Shown here piece after piece: positions 25,822-34,487 of a DNA stretch of 53,782 nucleotides. The notes beneath the pieces are model-generated. The model was not told where the DNA came from. It made no database searches and saw only the letters and a list, made by a program, of their open reading frames with translations. Made by a program: the position numbers and the translations under genes. Positions within the stretch are counted from its first letter, which is position 1; every line of letters starts with the position of its first letter. Source of the stretch: Nitrospirota bacterium (GTDB lineage: Bacteria; Nitrospirota; Thermodesulfovibrionia; Thermodesulfovibrionales; Magnetobacteriaceae); contig JADFXG010000019.1 of assembly GCA_015233895.1 (NCBI GenBank), forward strand, positions 1-53,782. Reading direction: 5' to 3'.

Positions 25822-26577
25822 TCAGGACGCATCCGTAAGAACAAAATCCTCCGGCACGTCAAAATTAGCGTAAACATTTTGTACGTCCTCAAGCTCATCG
25901 AGAGCATCCATTAGATTTAGCAGTTTCCCGGCTGTTGCGTTATCCACAGAAATATTGTTATCCGGAATCATGGTAATTTCAGACGATGAGACGGCAATAC
26001 CGGAATTTATGAGAGCTGTTCTCACTGTCTCTAAGACGTCAGGGGCAGTTATTATTTCATAGTGTTCATCCTCGGGGTCATTTTTCAAATCCTCAGCCCC
26101 GGCATCAAGCACCACGGCCATGAGCTGATCCTCGGAGGCTGCCTTTTTATCAACCACTATGGTACCTTTTTTTGAAAACATCCAGGCCACACACCCTGAC
26201 TCTCCCAGATTGCCGCCGCTTTTCGTAAGAAGTCTTCTGATTTCGGCTACCGTTCTGTTTCTGTTATCTGTCATAACCTCAATTAGGATAGCAACACCAG
26301 CAATTCCATATCCCTCATACATAATCTCCTCGTACATGGCTCCAGGCAGCTCTCCGGTTCCTTTTTGTATTGCTCTTTTTACGTTTTCGTAAGGCATATT
26401 GTATTCTTTTGCCTTTTCAATAGCAGTGCGCAGTCGGGCATTACCTTCAAGGTCGCCGCCTGCAGTCCTTGCCGCTACGGTTATCTCCTTTACGACTTTA
26501 GAAAAAACCTTTCCTCTTTTAGAATCAGTTGTTGCCTTTTTTCTTTTTATCTGAGACCATTTTGAATGACCTGACAT
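25822..26577 (-). CDS. YebC/PmpR/TACO1-family translation or transcription factor
   Basis: The family start [14 protein letters not shown] is exact. The middle contains [22 protein letters not shown], and the acidic C-terminal domain carries [13 protein letters not shown]-x-N-F. Members act in translation of hard-to-read peptide motifs or as DNA-binding regulators. Length 251 is typical. GGGGGT precedes the ATG. A 22-base stretch of its upstream region is repeated at 27422-27443. Confidence 0.94.
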   Translation of the reverse strand: MSGHSKWSQIKRKKATTDSKRGKVFSKVVKEITVAARTAGGDLEGNARLRTAIEKAKEYNMPYENVKRAIQKGTGELPGAMYEEIMYEGYGIAGVAILIEVMTDNRNRTVAEIRRLLTKSGGNLGESGCVAWMFSKKGTIVVDKKAASEDQLMAVVLDAGAEDLKNDPEDEHYEIITAPDVLETVRTALINSGIAVSSSEITMIPDNNISVDNATAGKLLNLMDALDELEDVQNVYANFDVPEDFVLTDAS

Positions 26578-26588
26578 GATACCCCCGA

Positions 26589-26610
26589 TTTTAAAATATC
26601 AACGCATACA
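26589..26610. repeat. 22-base direct repeat upstream of yebC (left copy)
   Basis: TTTTAAAATATCAACGCA followed by TACA lies just upstream of yebC. The same 22 bases with one change (C for T) occur at 27422-27443, with the HepT/MntA pair between them. Confidence 0.65.
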
Positions 26611-26660
26611 ATATAATTATAATATATATTAAACGAATAATTCATTAATTTTTTATTGCG

Positions 26661-27020
26661 TTATAGTAATTCAGAACTTTTAAGCAGAAATTCAAGCAAG
26701 TGTTTAATGTCATTCTTAATTTCTGGTAATTCCTCTTTAACAGCAAGCCAGACCATATCCAGTTTGACGCCGAAGTACAGATGAACAACCTTATCCCTCA
26801 TACCTGACATGTCCTTCCATGGGATAGTTCTAAATTTATTTCTTATCGGTTTTGGAATATGTTTTGCTGCCTCGCCAATAATTTCAATGCACTTTATAAC
26901 AGCATAAATTGTGCGGTCATCCTCAACGAAACTCTCATAACTCATACTGCGAACAAACTCTTCGGCTTTCTCTATAGACTCCAGTATATCCTTTGCAAAC
27001 AAAGATATATCACGATTCAA
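26661..27020 (-). CDS. HepT-like HEPN ribonuclease toxin (DUF86)
   Basis: A 119-residue all-helical HEPN protein with the catalytic R-x4-H-x-Y motif (R-D-K-V-V-H-L-Y) characteristic of HepT, an RNA-cutting toxin or the target of AMPylation by its MNT partner. It starts with TTG at 27020, whose last bases overlap the TGA of the nucleotidyltransferase gene (TTGA), so translation is coupled. The antitoxin-first order is standard for HepT/MntA type VII systems. The pair lies between 22-base direct repeats upstream of yebC. Confidence 0.88.
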   Translation of the reverse strand: MNRDISLFAKDILESIEKAEEFVRSMSYESFVEDDRTIYAVIKCIEIIGEAAKHIPKPIRNKFRTIPWKDMSGMRDKVVHLYFGVKLDMVWLAVKEELPEIKNDIKHLLEFLLKSSELL

Positions 27021-27313
27021 ATATAAACTACCTCATTTATTATTCTTTCTTTAAGCTCAGCTCTGATACCTTCTTTCGATACAAGGTCAACTTTTACCTG
27101 TAAGAGGTCAGACAGCAGGTTTTCTATGTGTACAAATCTCAAGAGCCCCATTGGCTCCCCTATTTCAACAAGAATGTCCACATCGCTTCTTATCTTTTGC
27201 TCTCCTCGAACATAAGAGCCAAATATGCCTATCTTTGTTATTTTGTATTTTCCCCGTAACTCTTCTCTGTGACTGTTAAGAATTTCTTTTATTTCATCAA
27301 GCGATTTGTTCAA
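27017..27313 (-). CDS. MntA-like nucleotidyltransferase antitoxin
   Basis: A minimal nucleotidyltransferase with the motif G-S-Y-V-R-G-E followed by S-D-V-D-I-L-V (the two metal-binding Asp residues). The 98-residue protein silences HepT toxins by transferring AMP to a tyrosine in the known MntA/HepT pairs. The start is TTG at 27313, with GAGGG about ten bases upstream. It overlaps the HEPN gene by four bases. The leader of about 110 bases upstream contains no other gene. Confidence 0.87.
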   Translation of the reverse strand: MNKSLDEIKEILNSHREELRGKYKITKIGIFGSYVRGEQKIRSDVDILVEIGEPMGLLRFVHIENLLSDLLQVKVDLVSKEGIRAELKERIINEVVYI

Positions 27314-27421
27314 CGTTTGAAGTCCCTCTTCAAGAACATATCATGGTTTGTTTGTATTCAGCAATACACACGGAATAAACATTTTCCTTATTAAAAGTTC
27401 GCCTTCAATTCTTGCTGCTAC

Positions 27422-27443
27422 TTTTAAAATATCAACGCACACA
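27422..27443. repeat. 22-base direct repeat upstream of HepT/MntA (right copy)
   Basis: This differs by one base from the copy at 26589-26610. Together they bracket 833 bp containing the toxin-antitoxin pair and its leader, suggesting the pair was inserted at, or copied with, the yebC leader. Confidence 0.65.
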
Positions 27444-27532
27444 CGTAAATAAAGGAACAGGGGTGAAGCTCCCCAAGCGTAACGGAGCGCCCCTAACCCC
27501 CTAAGACATTCCCTTACTGTCTTATCACAAGC

Positions 27533-27784
27533 CTATTTAAGACCTAACTCAGCAGCCGCAGCCTTTAAGTCAGCTTCATTTGCCTTAGCAGCATTCATCA
27601 TAGGACTTTTGGAATCCTTAGCAGCCTTAACAAAAGCATCAGCAGTTTTCAATTTCTCCACCAATTTTGCCTTATCAGGGGCTACTTTGCCATTGTGACA
27701 GCCCTGGCACTTCTCAAAACCTGCCATTGCAACTGTTGAAAATGCAAACACCAATACTACTACAAATACCACAACTTTCTTCAT
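27533..27784 (-). CDS. Small periplasmic monohaem c-type cytochrome
   Basis: From ATG 27784 the 83-residue protein has a signal peptide (K-K-V-V-V-F-V-V-V-L-V-F-A-F-S, cut near A-M-A). The single haem-binding motif C-Q-G-C-H follows, close to the mature N-terminus. The remainder is a short Lys/Ala-rich helical tail, with M-M in S-P-M-M-N-A as candidate sixth haem ligand. GGAGG eight bases upstream decides this start; a GTG at 27799 lies within that site. It is probably an electron shuttle; its partner is not evident from the neighbours. Confidence 0.85.
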   Translation of the reverse strand: MKKVVVFVVVLVFAFSTVAMAGFEKCQGCHNGKVAPDKAKLVEKLKTADAFVKAAKDSKSPMMNAAKANEADLKAAAAELGLK

Positions 27785-27875
27785 CAAACTATCCTCCACT
27801 TAAGTTTTTTAAAAACAATTCCTGCTCACTACATAGCTAAGCAAGAAAATCAAGCAACAATTCTGCCAAGCCTCT

Positions 27876-28118
27876 CTATGGCTCTATCACATACGTATAA
27901 TTTTCAATAACGGTGTTAACCAACAGCCGTTCACACATATCCTTAACCTGTTCATGAGCGGCCTCAACTGAGGCACAATCCAAAGCAATCTCAACATACT
28001 TGCCGACACGAACATCGGTCAATCCTTTGAATCCCAGATTATTAAGACCCTGAAGCACGGCCTTACCCTGTGGGTCGAGAATCTCCTGTCTATGCTTTAT
28101 GTAAACTTTTGCTTTCAT
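27876..28118 (-). CDS. purS: Phosphoribosylformylglycinamidine synthase subunit PurS
   Basis: PurS holds together PurL and PurQ in the fourth step of purine synthesis. The 80-residue protein has the family pattern K-V-Y-I-K-x-R-x-x-I-L-D-P-Q-G-K-A-V, a central G-F and R-V-G-K-Y, and a C-terminal C-E-R-L-L-V-N-T-V-I-E-N-Y. purQ and purL are not next to it. Its start lies inside the end of zapA (29-base overlap), so it is read from the zapB-zapA transcript. Confidence 0.88.
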   Translation of the reverse strand: MKAKVYIKHRQEILDPQGKAVLQGLNNLGFKGLTDVRVGKYVEIALDCASVEAAHEQVKDMCERLLVNTVIENYTYVIEP

Positions 28119-28419
28119 CTGTTGCTTTTACCTTTTCCTTGTGGCGTTTCACCGGAGAAGTGTCATTTTCGAGCAATTTGTCTATTTCATCGGTTTCAAT
28201 TTCAATTTTACTAAACAACGACCTTAACTTATAAAGCTCATCTGTTATACTTATTGATGCAAGGATTGATGCTTTAAGTGACTGAGTGCCGGGAGCCGCT
28301 GCCATTACCTCGCTAATTTTGGTATCAACGTAGGTGGCCAGACTTTTCATATACTCCTCAGACTCCTCACCCTTCAGTATATAGTTTTGGCCAAGTATCG
28401 TTACCTCTGCGCTGCCCAT
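28090..28419 (-). CDS. zapA: Cell-division protein ZapA
   Basis: ZapA cross-links FtsZ filaments at the Z-ring. The N-terminal domain V-T-I-L-G-Q-N-Y-I-L-K-G and the following Y-M-K-S-L-A-T-Y-V-D segment are typical. A helical dimerisation part follows (A-S-I-L-A-S-I-S-I-T-D-E-L-Y-K-L). The tail of about 30 charged residues overlaps purS. It starts four bases after the zapB-like gene stops, so the genes form one operon. Confidence 0.85.
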   Translation of the reverse strand: MGSAEVTILGQNYILKGEESEEYMKSLATYVDTKISEVMAAAPGTQSLKASILASISITDELYKLRSLFSKIEIETDEIDKLLENDTSPVKRHKEKVKATDESKSLHKA

Positions 28420-28423
28420 TCCC

Positions 28424-28705
28424 TTATATCTCTAAGTGGTCTAACTCACCAAGGATTGCCTCTATCTGTTCTGCAACAGAGGACTGTTCATTTGACATTT
28501 TCTCTACCTCGCCGCTCTTTGCTGCAAGCTGCGCCCTGAGTTTATCAGCCTCATCGTGTGTCTCTTTAAGCTCGGTCTCAAGAGTGCCGCATTTTGCTAA
28601 CAGATTCTCTTTTTCTCTTAGCAGAGTATCATTTTCTGCCTTTAGTCCCTTAGCCTTTTCTATTACCGCCGATATCTTATCTTCCAGATTTTTAAGTTTA
28701 TCCAA
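28424..28705 (-). CDS. ZapB-like coiled-coil cell-division protein
   Basis: The likely start is TTG at 28705, because a run of G (GGGGGGG) sits seven bases upstream. The longer frame to 28810 would overlap the preceding gene and has no site. The 93-residue product (L-D-K-L-K-N-L-E-D-K-I) is almost one continuous coiled coil with heptad Leu/Ile spacing. ZapB proteins have this form and act with ZapA at the Z-ring, and the next gene is zapA. The call rests on that position and the coiled-coil composition. Confidence 0.7.
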   Translation of the reverse strand: MDKLKNLEDKISAVIEKAKGLKAENDTLLREKENLLAKCGTLETELKETHDEADKLRAQLAAKSGEVEKMSNEQSSVAEQIEAILGELDHLEI

Positions 28706-28794
28706 AACAAAACCCCCCCATACTTTATGTATTAAATGTCCGTACACATTGCCAGATAAATACGAACCCTCAATAGGATAACAAATACACTTAA

Positions 28795-30726
28795 CTAATG
28801 TAAACTGCAATCAGCAACAAATTTTAAAGACTCCGCTGTTGGCTCTAACCGTCTTGCATACTGATAGTAAGTCTTGAGGACGCGCTTTACATAATTTCTT
28901 GTTTCATTATACGGGATATCCTCGATAAACTCATCAATTGATTTATAATCTCCGCTTGCAAGCCACCTCTTAACCACATCCTCACCTGCATTATAGGAGG
29001 CCAGCACAACAGGTACACAAGATGCCTCCCTGTATAGTGAACCAATATAGCAAGCGCCTATGGTTATATTCTTCTTTATATTAAAAATATCTTTTTCGTT
29101 GTCAATCTCCTCCTCTGCCAGCTTACCGTACCGGGAGGCAGTCTGAGGCATTAGCTGCATGAGCCCTATTGCCCCTGCCGGAGAGAAAGCATCATCCTGA
29201 AAACGGCTTTCCTCTCTCATTACAGAAAGAACCAGCAGCGGATTCGCTGTAAACCTTCCGGCAGCGCCAGCCACTATGTCCTGATAAGCATAAGGATATA
29301 AGAGACTGTGAAGATGGCTACTGTCTTTGAGTTTGCCTGCAATGTTTAGCGAGTGGTAGTAGGCTTGTGCCGCATTAAGCATCAGAGCGGCTCTTAGAGC
29401 GGCATCCCCTGTGAATTTCTTTGTGTTTTTTATTATGTAGAGGCTTTCCATTCTTATTGCATCGTCTATTTTAAGTTCAAGCAATATAGAGAGTCGCTTA
29501 AGCTGGGTGTCGCCGCCAAAGTCAGCGCTTTCCTCTGAGTGTTCATAATCGCTTGCTGAGCTTACTGAAAGAGGAGCTCTGCCCAGTCTGTAGAGGGCAA
29601 GAAGTGAATAGAAATCCCCAAGAGAGGTCAATCTGGCGTATAGCGCACGAGCAGGTTTTCCCATGTTTTCAGCAGAGCGTGCCATCCAGTAAAGGTACTG
29701 GCGGTTGCCAAAGGATTTGTGGAGTGATTCAAAGGTATCATATGCCCTTTGATAGTTGCCGATTAGGTAGTAAGTCCAGCCGATATGCCATCTGGCCTCC
29801 TCCTTATTAAAACGGTTTTCCTTAAGAGTGTTAAAAATAGAAAGTGCTTTCTCAATGTTTCCGGCTCTTCTGAAATAGAGCCCGCTGATAAGTATAAGCT
29901 CGGCGGCACGTTCACTTTTATCGGCATTCATGTGCTGCACTTTTTCGTGAAATTCGTCAAACTTACCGGCTCTGTAAAGTGCCCTTGCGCTGGTATAAAT
30001 GTCTCCGGTACGTTCCAAATAGATGGCAGCCTCGTCGTATTTTTTTTGTCTGAAAAGAGCAGTGGCAAGGTTTGATGTAATAGTGCCATAAAGCGAGGGT
30101 GGGGCTTTTTCCCGGGCTTCTCTTAGCTCAGTTTCCGCCTCCTCATACTTATGCCGCTTCATCAGATTCCTTGCACGCTCCACTTTGGTTTCACTGCTTA
30201 GTTTATGAATGTCTATAAAAGCAGCAGCCTCTTTTGATACACTGCCGCCGTTTATGTATATTTTTGTAAATTCCTTGTACGCGTCCCATTCATAGGCTTG
30301 CGCTTTGAGAAGTTTAGCGTAAGATATTCTCATTGCATCATCCCCCGGGTAGCTGTTTAAGTATTTTGAGTAAAGAACAAGAGCCGTGCCGGGGTGCTCC
30401 TTTTCCTCGATTTTGATTTCAAGCAAGAGAGCGGCTTTAAGCACAGGTGAGTTTCTGTAATCAATCTTTATAGCACTGATGTCTTTAAGTGCCCTTTCAT
30501 TTTCACCGAGAGCCGTTAATGCCCTTGCCCTCCACAGATAGCCGTAGTCGGAAAGCTGATTTGGGATATCCAAAAATTGGTCAAGGTTTTTTACACTTTT
30601 TTCATACTCTTTGTTATCCAAAGCAATGCGTCCGCTTTTGAGGTATTCATACACACTATCATACGCTGATACATCAGTGCTTGATAAAAATAAAAACACA
30701 GTTAGAAAAACAAAAAATTTCCTCAT
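28795..30726 (-). CDS. slt: Lytic murein transglycosylase (Slt70-like) with TPR superhelix
   Basis: The 643-residue protein has a signal peptide (K-F-F-V-F-L-T-V-F-L-F-L-S-S) and about 450 residues of helical TPR-like superhelix. The C-terminal SLT domain has catalytic Glu in S-V-M-R-E-E-S-R-F, then G-A-I-G-L-M-Q-L-M-P and A-S-Y-N-A-G. It cleaves the MurNAc-GlcNAc bond of peptidoglycan. The gene starts one base after mqnD stops, an unusually tight junction in the hinT-mqnD-slt-zapB-zapA-purS operon. Confidence 0.92.
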   Translation of the reverse strand: MRKFFVFLTVFLFLSSTDVSAYDSVYEYLKSGRIALDNKEYEKSVKNLDQFLDIPNQLSDYGYLWRARALTALGENERALKDISAIKIDYRNSPVLKAALLLEIKIEEKEHPGTALVLYSKYLNSYPGDDAMRISYAKLLKAQAYEWDAYKEFTKIYINGGSVSKEAAAFIDIHKLSSETKVERARNLMKRHKYEEAETELREAREKAPPSLYGTITSNLATALFRQKKYDEAAIYLERTGDIYTSARALYRAGKFDEFHEKVQHMNADKSERAAELILISGLYFRRAGNIEKALSIFNTLKENRFNKEEARWHIGWTYYLIGNYQRAYDTFESLHKSFGNRQYLYWMARSAENMGKPARALYARLTSLGDFYSLLALYRLGRAPLSVSSASDYEHSEESADFGGDTQLKRLSILLELKIDDAIRMESLYIIKNTKKFTGDAALRAALMLNAAQAYYHSLNIAGKLKDSSHLHSLLYPYAYQDIVAGAAGRFTANPLLVLSVMREESRFQDDAFSPAGAIGLMQLMPQTASRYGKLAEEEIDNEKDIFNIKKNITIGACYIGSLYREASCVPVVLASYNAGEDVVKRWLASGDYKSIDEFIEDIPYNETRNYVKRVLKTYYQYARRLEPTAESLKFVADCSLH

Positions 30727-31539
30727 CTAAAGCAGCCCCCTGTTTTTAGCAAAATCTATAACTTTATCAAAGGCAGCCGCTCCATCAGCGCCTGTGTTTT
30801 CTGTGTAATTATTAACATAAAGTGCAATGTGGCCAGAAATAACCTTGTCATCCATCTCGGCGGCATGGGACCTAATGTAATTAAGGGTCTCAACAGGATG
30901 GGCTTTGGCATACAGAACTGACTGCAGTATAAACTGCTCAATCTTAGAGATTGTGCGCTCTCCGAGTGACTTCTTTGCAATGATACAGCCCAGAGGGACA
31001 GGCAGTGCGGTCTCTTTTTCCCACCACATACCCAGGTCAATAACCTCCGTAAGGCCATACGTGTGATACGTAAACCTGCACTCATGTATTATAACGCCGG
31101 CATCGGCTGTGCCATCTCTTACGGCTGCCATGATGTCATTAAAGGGCAGCACTATAATCTGGTCATCGCTTATTTCTGGTTCAAAGAGGCGGGTCAAAAG
31201 ATACGCAGTGGTCAGCTTTCCCGGGACAGCGATTTTTTTTCCTTTAAGTTCATGGGGTGCAATGCTTTTTTTTGAAACAATTAAGGGGCCACAGGAGCGG
31301 CCCATTGCTCCTCCGGTTTTTAATAACGCATAGTGTTCTCTTACCTTTAAATAGGCATAGAAGGAGACCTTTGTAACGTCCAGAGATTCACTAAGTGCCA
31401 TGGCGTTAAGTGTTTCGACATCATATATTTGTGCCTGAGCGAAGGAAATATCTCCAGTTTCAATAAGGCCGTGGGTAAGGGCGTAGAAAATGTACGTATC
31501 GTTTGGGCACGGTGAAAATCCTAATGAAAATTTAAGCAT
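30727..31539 (-). CDS. mqnD: 1,4-dihydroxy-6-naphthoate synthase MqnD (futalosine pathway)
   Basis: MqnD turns cyclic dehypoxanthine futalosine into 1,4-dihydroxy-6-naphthoate on the alternative menaquinone route. Family motifs are clear: the start L-G-F-S-P-C-P-N-D-T-Y-I-F, D-V-x-x-L-N near 40, G-G-A-M-G-R-S-C-G-P-L and the late L-P-V-P-L-G-C-I. The fold is a periplasmic-binding-protein type; no signal peptide, so cytoplasmic. 270 residues. The other mqn genes are not in the window. Confidence 0.93.
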   Translation of the reverse strand: MLKFSLGFSPCPNDTYIFYALTHGLIETGDISFAQAQIYDVETLNAMALSESLDVTKVSFYAYLKVREHYALLKTGGAMGRSCGPLIVSKKSIAPHELKGKKIAVPGKLTTAYLLTRLFEPEISDDQIIVLPFNDIMAAVRDGTADAGVIIHECRFTYHTYGLTEVIDLGMWWEKETALPVPLGCIIAKKSLGERTISKIEQFILQSVLYAKAHPVETLNYIRSHAAEMDDKVISGHIALYVNNYTENTGADGAAAFDKVIDFAKNRGLL

Positions 31540-31557
31540 CTACTTTTGAAACAATCC

Positions 31558-31899
31558 TCATCCCGGAGGCCAGTGCATAGGACGGCCACCAAGCAGGTGC
31601 AGATGAATGTGAAAGACACTCTGTCCGGCATCTCTGTTACAGTTTATAACCATACGAAAGCCGTTTTGCGCTATTTTTTTGTCCTGGGCGATTTTATTAG
31701 CAACTGCAATCATGTGTCCGGTAAGGGCAGCGTCATCTGCCGTAAGTTCAAGAGTAGTAGCGATGTGTTTGTGAGGGATTATAAGAATGTGGACAGGAGC
31801 CTGCGGGTTTACGTCTTCAAAAGCTACGACCTGTTTGTCTTCATAGACGATTTTTGCCTGTATTTCTTTCCTTGCTATCTTACAAAACAAACAATCCAT
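31558..31899 (-). CDS. HIT-family (HinT-like) purine nucleoside phosphoramidase
   Basis: The chain begins M-D-C-L-F-C-K-I with its zinc Cys pair. It ends with the histidine triad H-I-H-L-H-L-L-G-G-R as in HinT, which cleaves AMP-lysine and related phosphoramidates. 113 residues. GGAGG seven bases before ATG 31899 decides the start over a TTG two codons earlier. It is the first gene of the operon and is transcribed divergently from the polysaccharide cluster. Confidence 0.92.
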   Translation of the reverse strand: MDCLFCKIARKEIQAKIVYEDKQVVAFEDVNPQAPVHILIIPHKHIATTLELTADDAALTGHMIAVANKIAQDKKIAQNGFRMVINCNRDAGQSVFHIHLHLLGGRPMHWPPG

Positions 31900-32062
31900 A
31901 CACAATCCTCCTTCTTCTGAAAATATAACACAACCGGTTGGAGATTTGAAACAGAATTTTTATTCTAATTCACAGATGGTGTTGATTTATCGTTATGTAC
32001 TGGCCCCCTAGTTCCACTATTTAATTTATTTAATTATCCTGAATTATTATTGGCATTAGTGG

Positions 32063-32068
32063 TATAAT
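32063..32068 (+). promoter_or_regulatory. Extended -10 element before the polysaccharide cluster
   Basis: TGG followed by TATAAT gives a perfect -10 box, about 60 bases before the first gene of the four-gene cluster. The -35 region is poor (TGAATT 17 bases upstream). The site lies in the 228-base divergent gap with hinT. Confidence 0.4.
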
Positions 32069-32127
32069 AAGAACCGGTTAGTTGCTGCAGCCTTAAGTAA
32101 GGAGTGAAAAAAAGGAGAAACATAACA

Positions 32128-33312
32128 ATGTTGAGGGATATTTTTATTAGCATACTTCGTGTTGGTGCAGTTGTACTGATAGTTTTTCTTTTTTTTGACG
32201 GATATGAGAAATACCGTAACATTTCACTCTATATATCTCTGATATCATGGTTTTTGCTGTCGCTGGCTACTTTCACTTTAGGTTTTAAGTGGAAAAACAT
32301 AGCATTTGTTTCTCTGATTTTACTGATGTTTTCTGCAATAATCTCATCCTCTTTATCAGGAAACACTCCAGCAGCTAAGTTGTTACTGCCTCTTTACACC
32401 ATGTACCTGATGCCTGTTATTCTCTATGCAATAGTGGCCGCTGCCTTTAATGGAATGGATAAGGCGAAATTGCTTTGCACATTTTTAGCACTTCTTGGCG
32501 TAGTGCGCATGTTTTATACAGTGTTTGTCTCCGGCTCTGCAATTGGCGTCTCTACACCAATTGATAATGAAACTGCAAAAAACCTGTCCATTACTGCCAC
32601 GTTTCTTATCCCGTTTATGTTTGCCCAGTATGCCGAGGGGAAGGGGATAAGAGGGGTTCTGTGGTTTATTATTGCTATCTTGTCCTTTGCCGGGTTACTG
32701 TTTGTTGGGGTAAGAGCGTCGTGGGTTGCTGTTTTTTTTGTAGGTTTTATATGGACAGTTTTTTTGAGAGAAAAGCGGTTTTTCTCTGTCAAACTAATCA
32801 TTATATCTGCTATCGTTGTTCTTATTATGTTTAGGTTTTACCCTGCGCAATTTAATCACGTAAGAGAACATATTGTTGAAAAAACCACTATCTCCATGAG
32901 ACTCTCTGCGTGGAAAACCACCGTGGATATTTCCAGAGACAGTCTGATTACAGGGCATGGACTTGACACTGCTCTGATGCGCGATAAATTTGTGAAGTTT
33001 GCCACAGCCACTGGTGTTTCACCACTTCTGCCAAAGCAGTGGCCTGATAATGTGTTTCTGTCAATTTTATATATGCAAGGTGCTGTCGGGCTATTCTTTT
33101 TTGCTGTTGCACTGTTTTATACGATAATTCACCTCCTTACAATTAAATCCGATGTTATCGGCACTCCAAACTTTACTGCCATTGCCATTCTGTCAGCTAT
33201 TGTTGCCGAAATTGTAATGCGTGTTTTCTTTTTTGATGGAAACATCATAAATTTAAGCATACTTCTTGCCATGGCAGGCTCTGTCAGTAATAAAGCTTCA
33301 ATATCGGAATGA
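32128..33312 (+). CDS. O-antigen ligase/polymerase-like membrane protein
   Basis: Ten or more hydrophobic helices and a central periplasmic-loop segment with T-T-I-S-M-R-L-S-A-W-K-T and G-H-G-L match the Wzy_C (WaaL-type) family. This family joins polymerised O-antigen to lipid A-core. AGGAG lies eight bases before ATG 32128; the GTG at 32104 overlaps an earlier AGGAG. The gene overlaps the next by four bases (ATGA). Which of ligase or polymerase it is cannot be told from sequence alone. Confidence 0.8.
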   Translation: MLRDIFISILRVGAVVLIVFLFFDGYEKYRNISLYISLISWFLLSLATFTLGFKWKNIAFVSLILLMFSAIISSSLSGNTPAAKLLLPLYTMYLMPVILYAIVAAAFNGMDKAKLLCTFLALLGVVRMFYTVFVSGSAIGVSTPIDNETAKNLSITATFLIPFMFAQYAEGKGIRGVLWFIIAILSFAGLLFVGVRASWVAVFFVGFIWTVFLREKRFFSVKLIIISAIVVLIMFRFYPAQFNHVREHIVEKTTISMRLSAWKTTVDISRDSLITGHGLDTALMRDKFVKFATATGVSPLLPKQWPDNVFLSILYMQGAVGLFFFAVALFYTIIHLLTIKSDVIGTPNFTAIAILSAIVAEIVMRVFFFDGNIINLSILLAMAGSVSNKASISE

Positions 33313-34481
33313 CAATTTTTTATCCTGTACCTGAAAGGCTAAACGGGACACAGGCAAGGTTCATACAAATTGTAAACACAGCTTATGCACTCTCAAAAAA
33401 GGGTGTTAATGTTAAACTTATAAGCGGTAAAATTCCCGGCCTCAACCAAGCCGATGTGTTAAGCAGCTTTGGTATAACCCCAACCGGCAGCTTAGAGCTT
33501 GTGTTTCTCCCAATTATAAGAAAATCGTGGTTTTTATCTATCTCCATATCGGCGCTATTTTATTTAACCCTGGCCTGCTACCTGTTAAGGCGTAAAGGGA
33601 GCAACCGGGTTATCGTAGTAAGACACCCAAAGTTAGCCGGGTTTTTATTGACTTTTAAGGGACTGTTTAAAATGCCTGTCGTTTTTGAAGCTCATGAGAT
33701 TTTTCATCTGAGTACAGAAAAATTGTCCGCAAAAGCTGCTCTGAAACGTCTTGAGGCGAAAATATACAGTAAATCAGATGCGATCATTACAATATCAGAC
33801 AAACTGAGGGATGATATTAACTCGATTTTTGACTTTACCGGCAACCCCTGCCACACTGTGCCCGATGCGGTAAGGGACGATTTCTTTTTGTCTGAAACGG
33901 ATGCTGTGAGGCGTTCATTTCTTTTTTATTCCGGTTCTTTGTATAAATGGAAGGGGGTTGATCTGTTAATAGAGGCGTTGATGCACCTGCCTGATGAAAC
34001 ACTGGTTATAGCAGGAGGGGGCGGGCGTCTCGATGAGCTTAAGCGGTTTGTGAAACTTCTTGGATTGTCAGAGCGGGTGACTTTTACCGGCCATATACCG
34101 CATGTTAAAATCACAAAGCTTTTAAAGGATGCCAAACTGTCCTTTATTCCCAATGTTCAGAGTGAAATTTCAAAATACACCTCGCCTCTTAAGATGTTTG
34201 AGTACATGGCAGGAGGAGTACCTATAGTGGCTGCAGATCTGCCCGGGATAAGTGAGCTGCTGCGTCACAGACACAGTGCTATGCTGTTTACTCCAGGAGA
34301 TTTACATGACCTTGTAAAAAAAACTCAAACCTTGTTAAATGATGAGGCACTTGCCTCTTTGCTTGCAGAAAATGCCAGAGAACTTGCCCGCAGCCATACG
34401 TATGAAAAAAGAGCAGGCAGAATTATTGATTTTATCACCCGTATATTTTATAATCATGATTCAATAGCGCATGATGAGTGA
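33309..34481 (+). CDS. Glycosyltransferase family 4 (GT-B fold)
   Basis: The 390-residue protein has the two-lobed GT-B pattern. The N-terminal Rossmann start is T-I-F-Y-P-V-P-E-R-L-N-G-T-Q-A-R-F-I-Q. Later come Y-K-W-K-G-V-D-L-L-I-E-A, V-I-A-G-G-G-G-R and the sugar-nucleotide-binding E-Y-M-A-G-G-V-P-I-V-A-A-D-L-P-G-I-S-E. Retaining GT4 enzymes transfer sugars during LPS, capsule or glycolipid assembly. ATGA overlap ties it to the membrane protein upstream. Acceptor and donor are unknown. Confidence 0.9.
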   Translation: MTIFYPVPERLNGTQARFIQIVNTAYALSKKGVNVKLISGKIPGLNQADVLSSFGITPTGSLELVFLPIIRKSWFLSISISALFYLTLACYLLRRKGSNRVIVVRHPKLAGFLLTFKGLFKMPVVFEAHEIFHLSTEKLSAKAALKRLEAKIYSKSDAIITISDKLRDDINSIFDFTGNPCHTVPDAVRDDFFLSETDAVRRSFLFYSGSLYKWKGVDLLIEALMHLPDETLVIAGGGGRLDELKRFVKLLGLSERVTFTGHIPHVKITKLLKDAKLSFIPNVQSEISKYTSPLKMFEYMAGGVPIVAADLPGISELLRHRHSAMLFTPGDLHDLVKKTQTLLNDEALASLLAENARELARSHTYEKRAGRIIDFITRIFYNHDSIAHDE

Positions 34482-34487
34482 TTCTTT

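Noticed and set aside
27460-27532. Terminator between the cytochrome gene and HepT/MntA
   Set aside because: The region is rich in G and C strings but pairs only weakly; it looks like the REP-type palindromes, not a terminator with a T-run.
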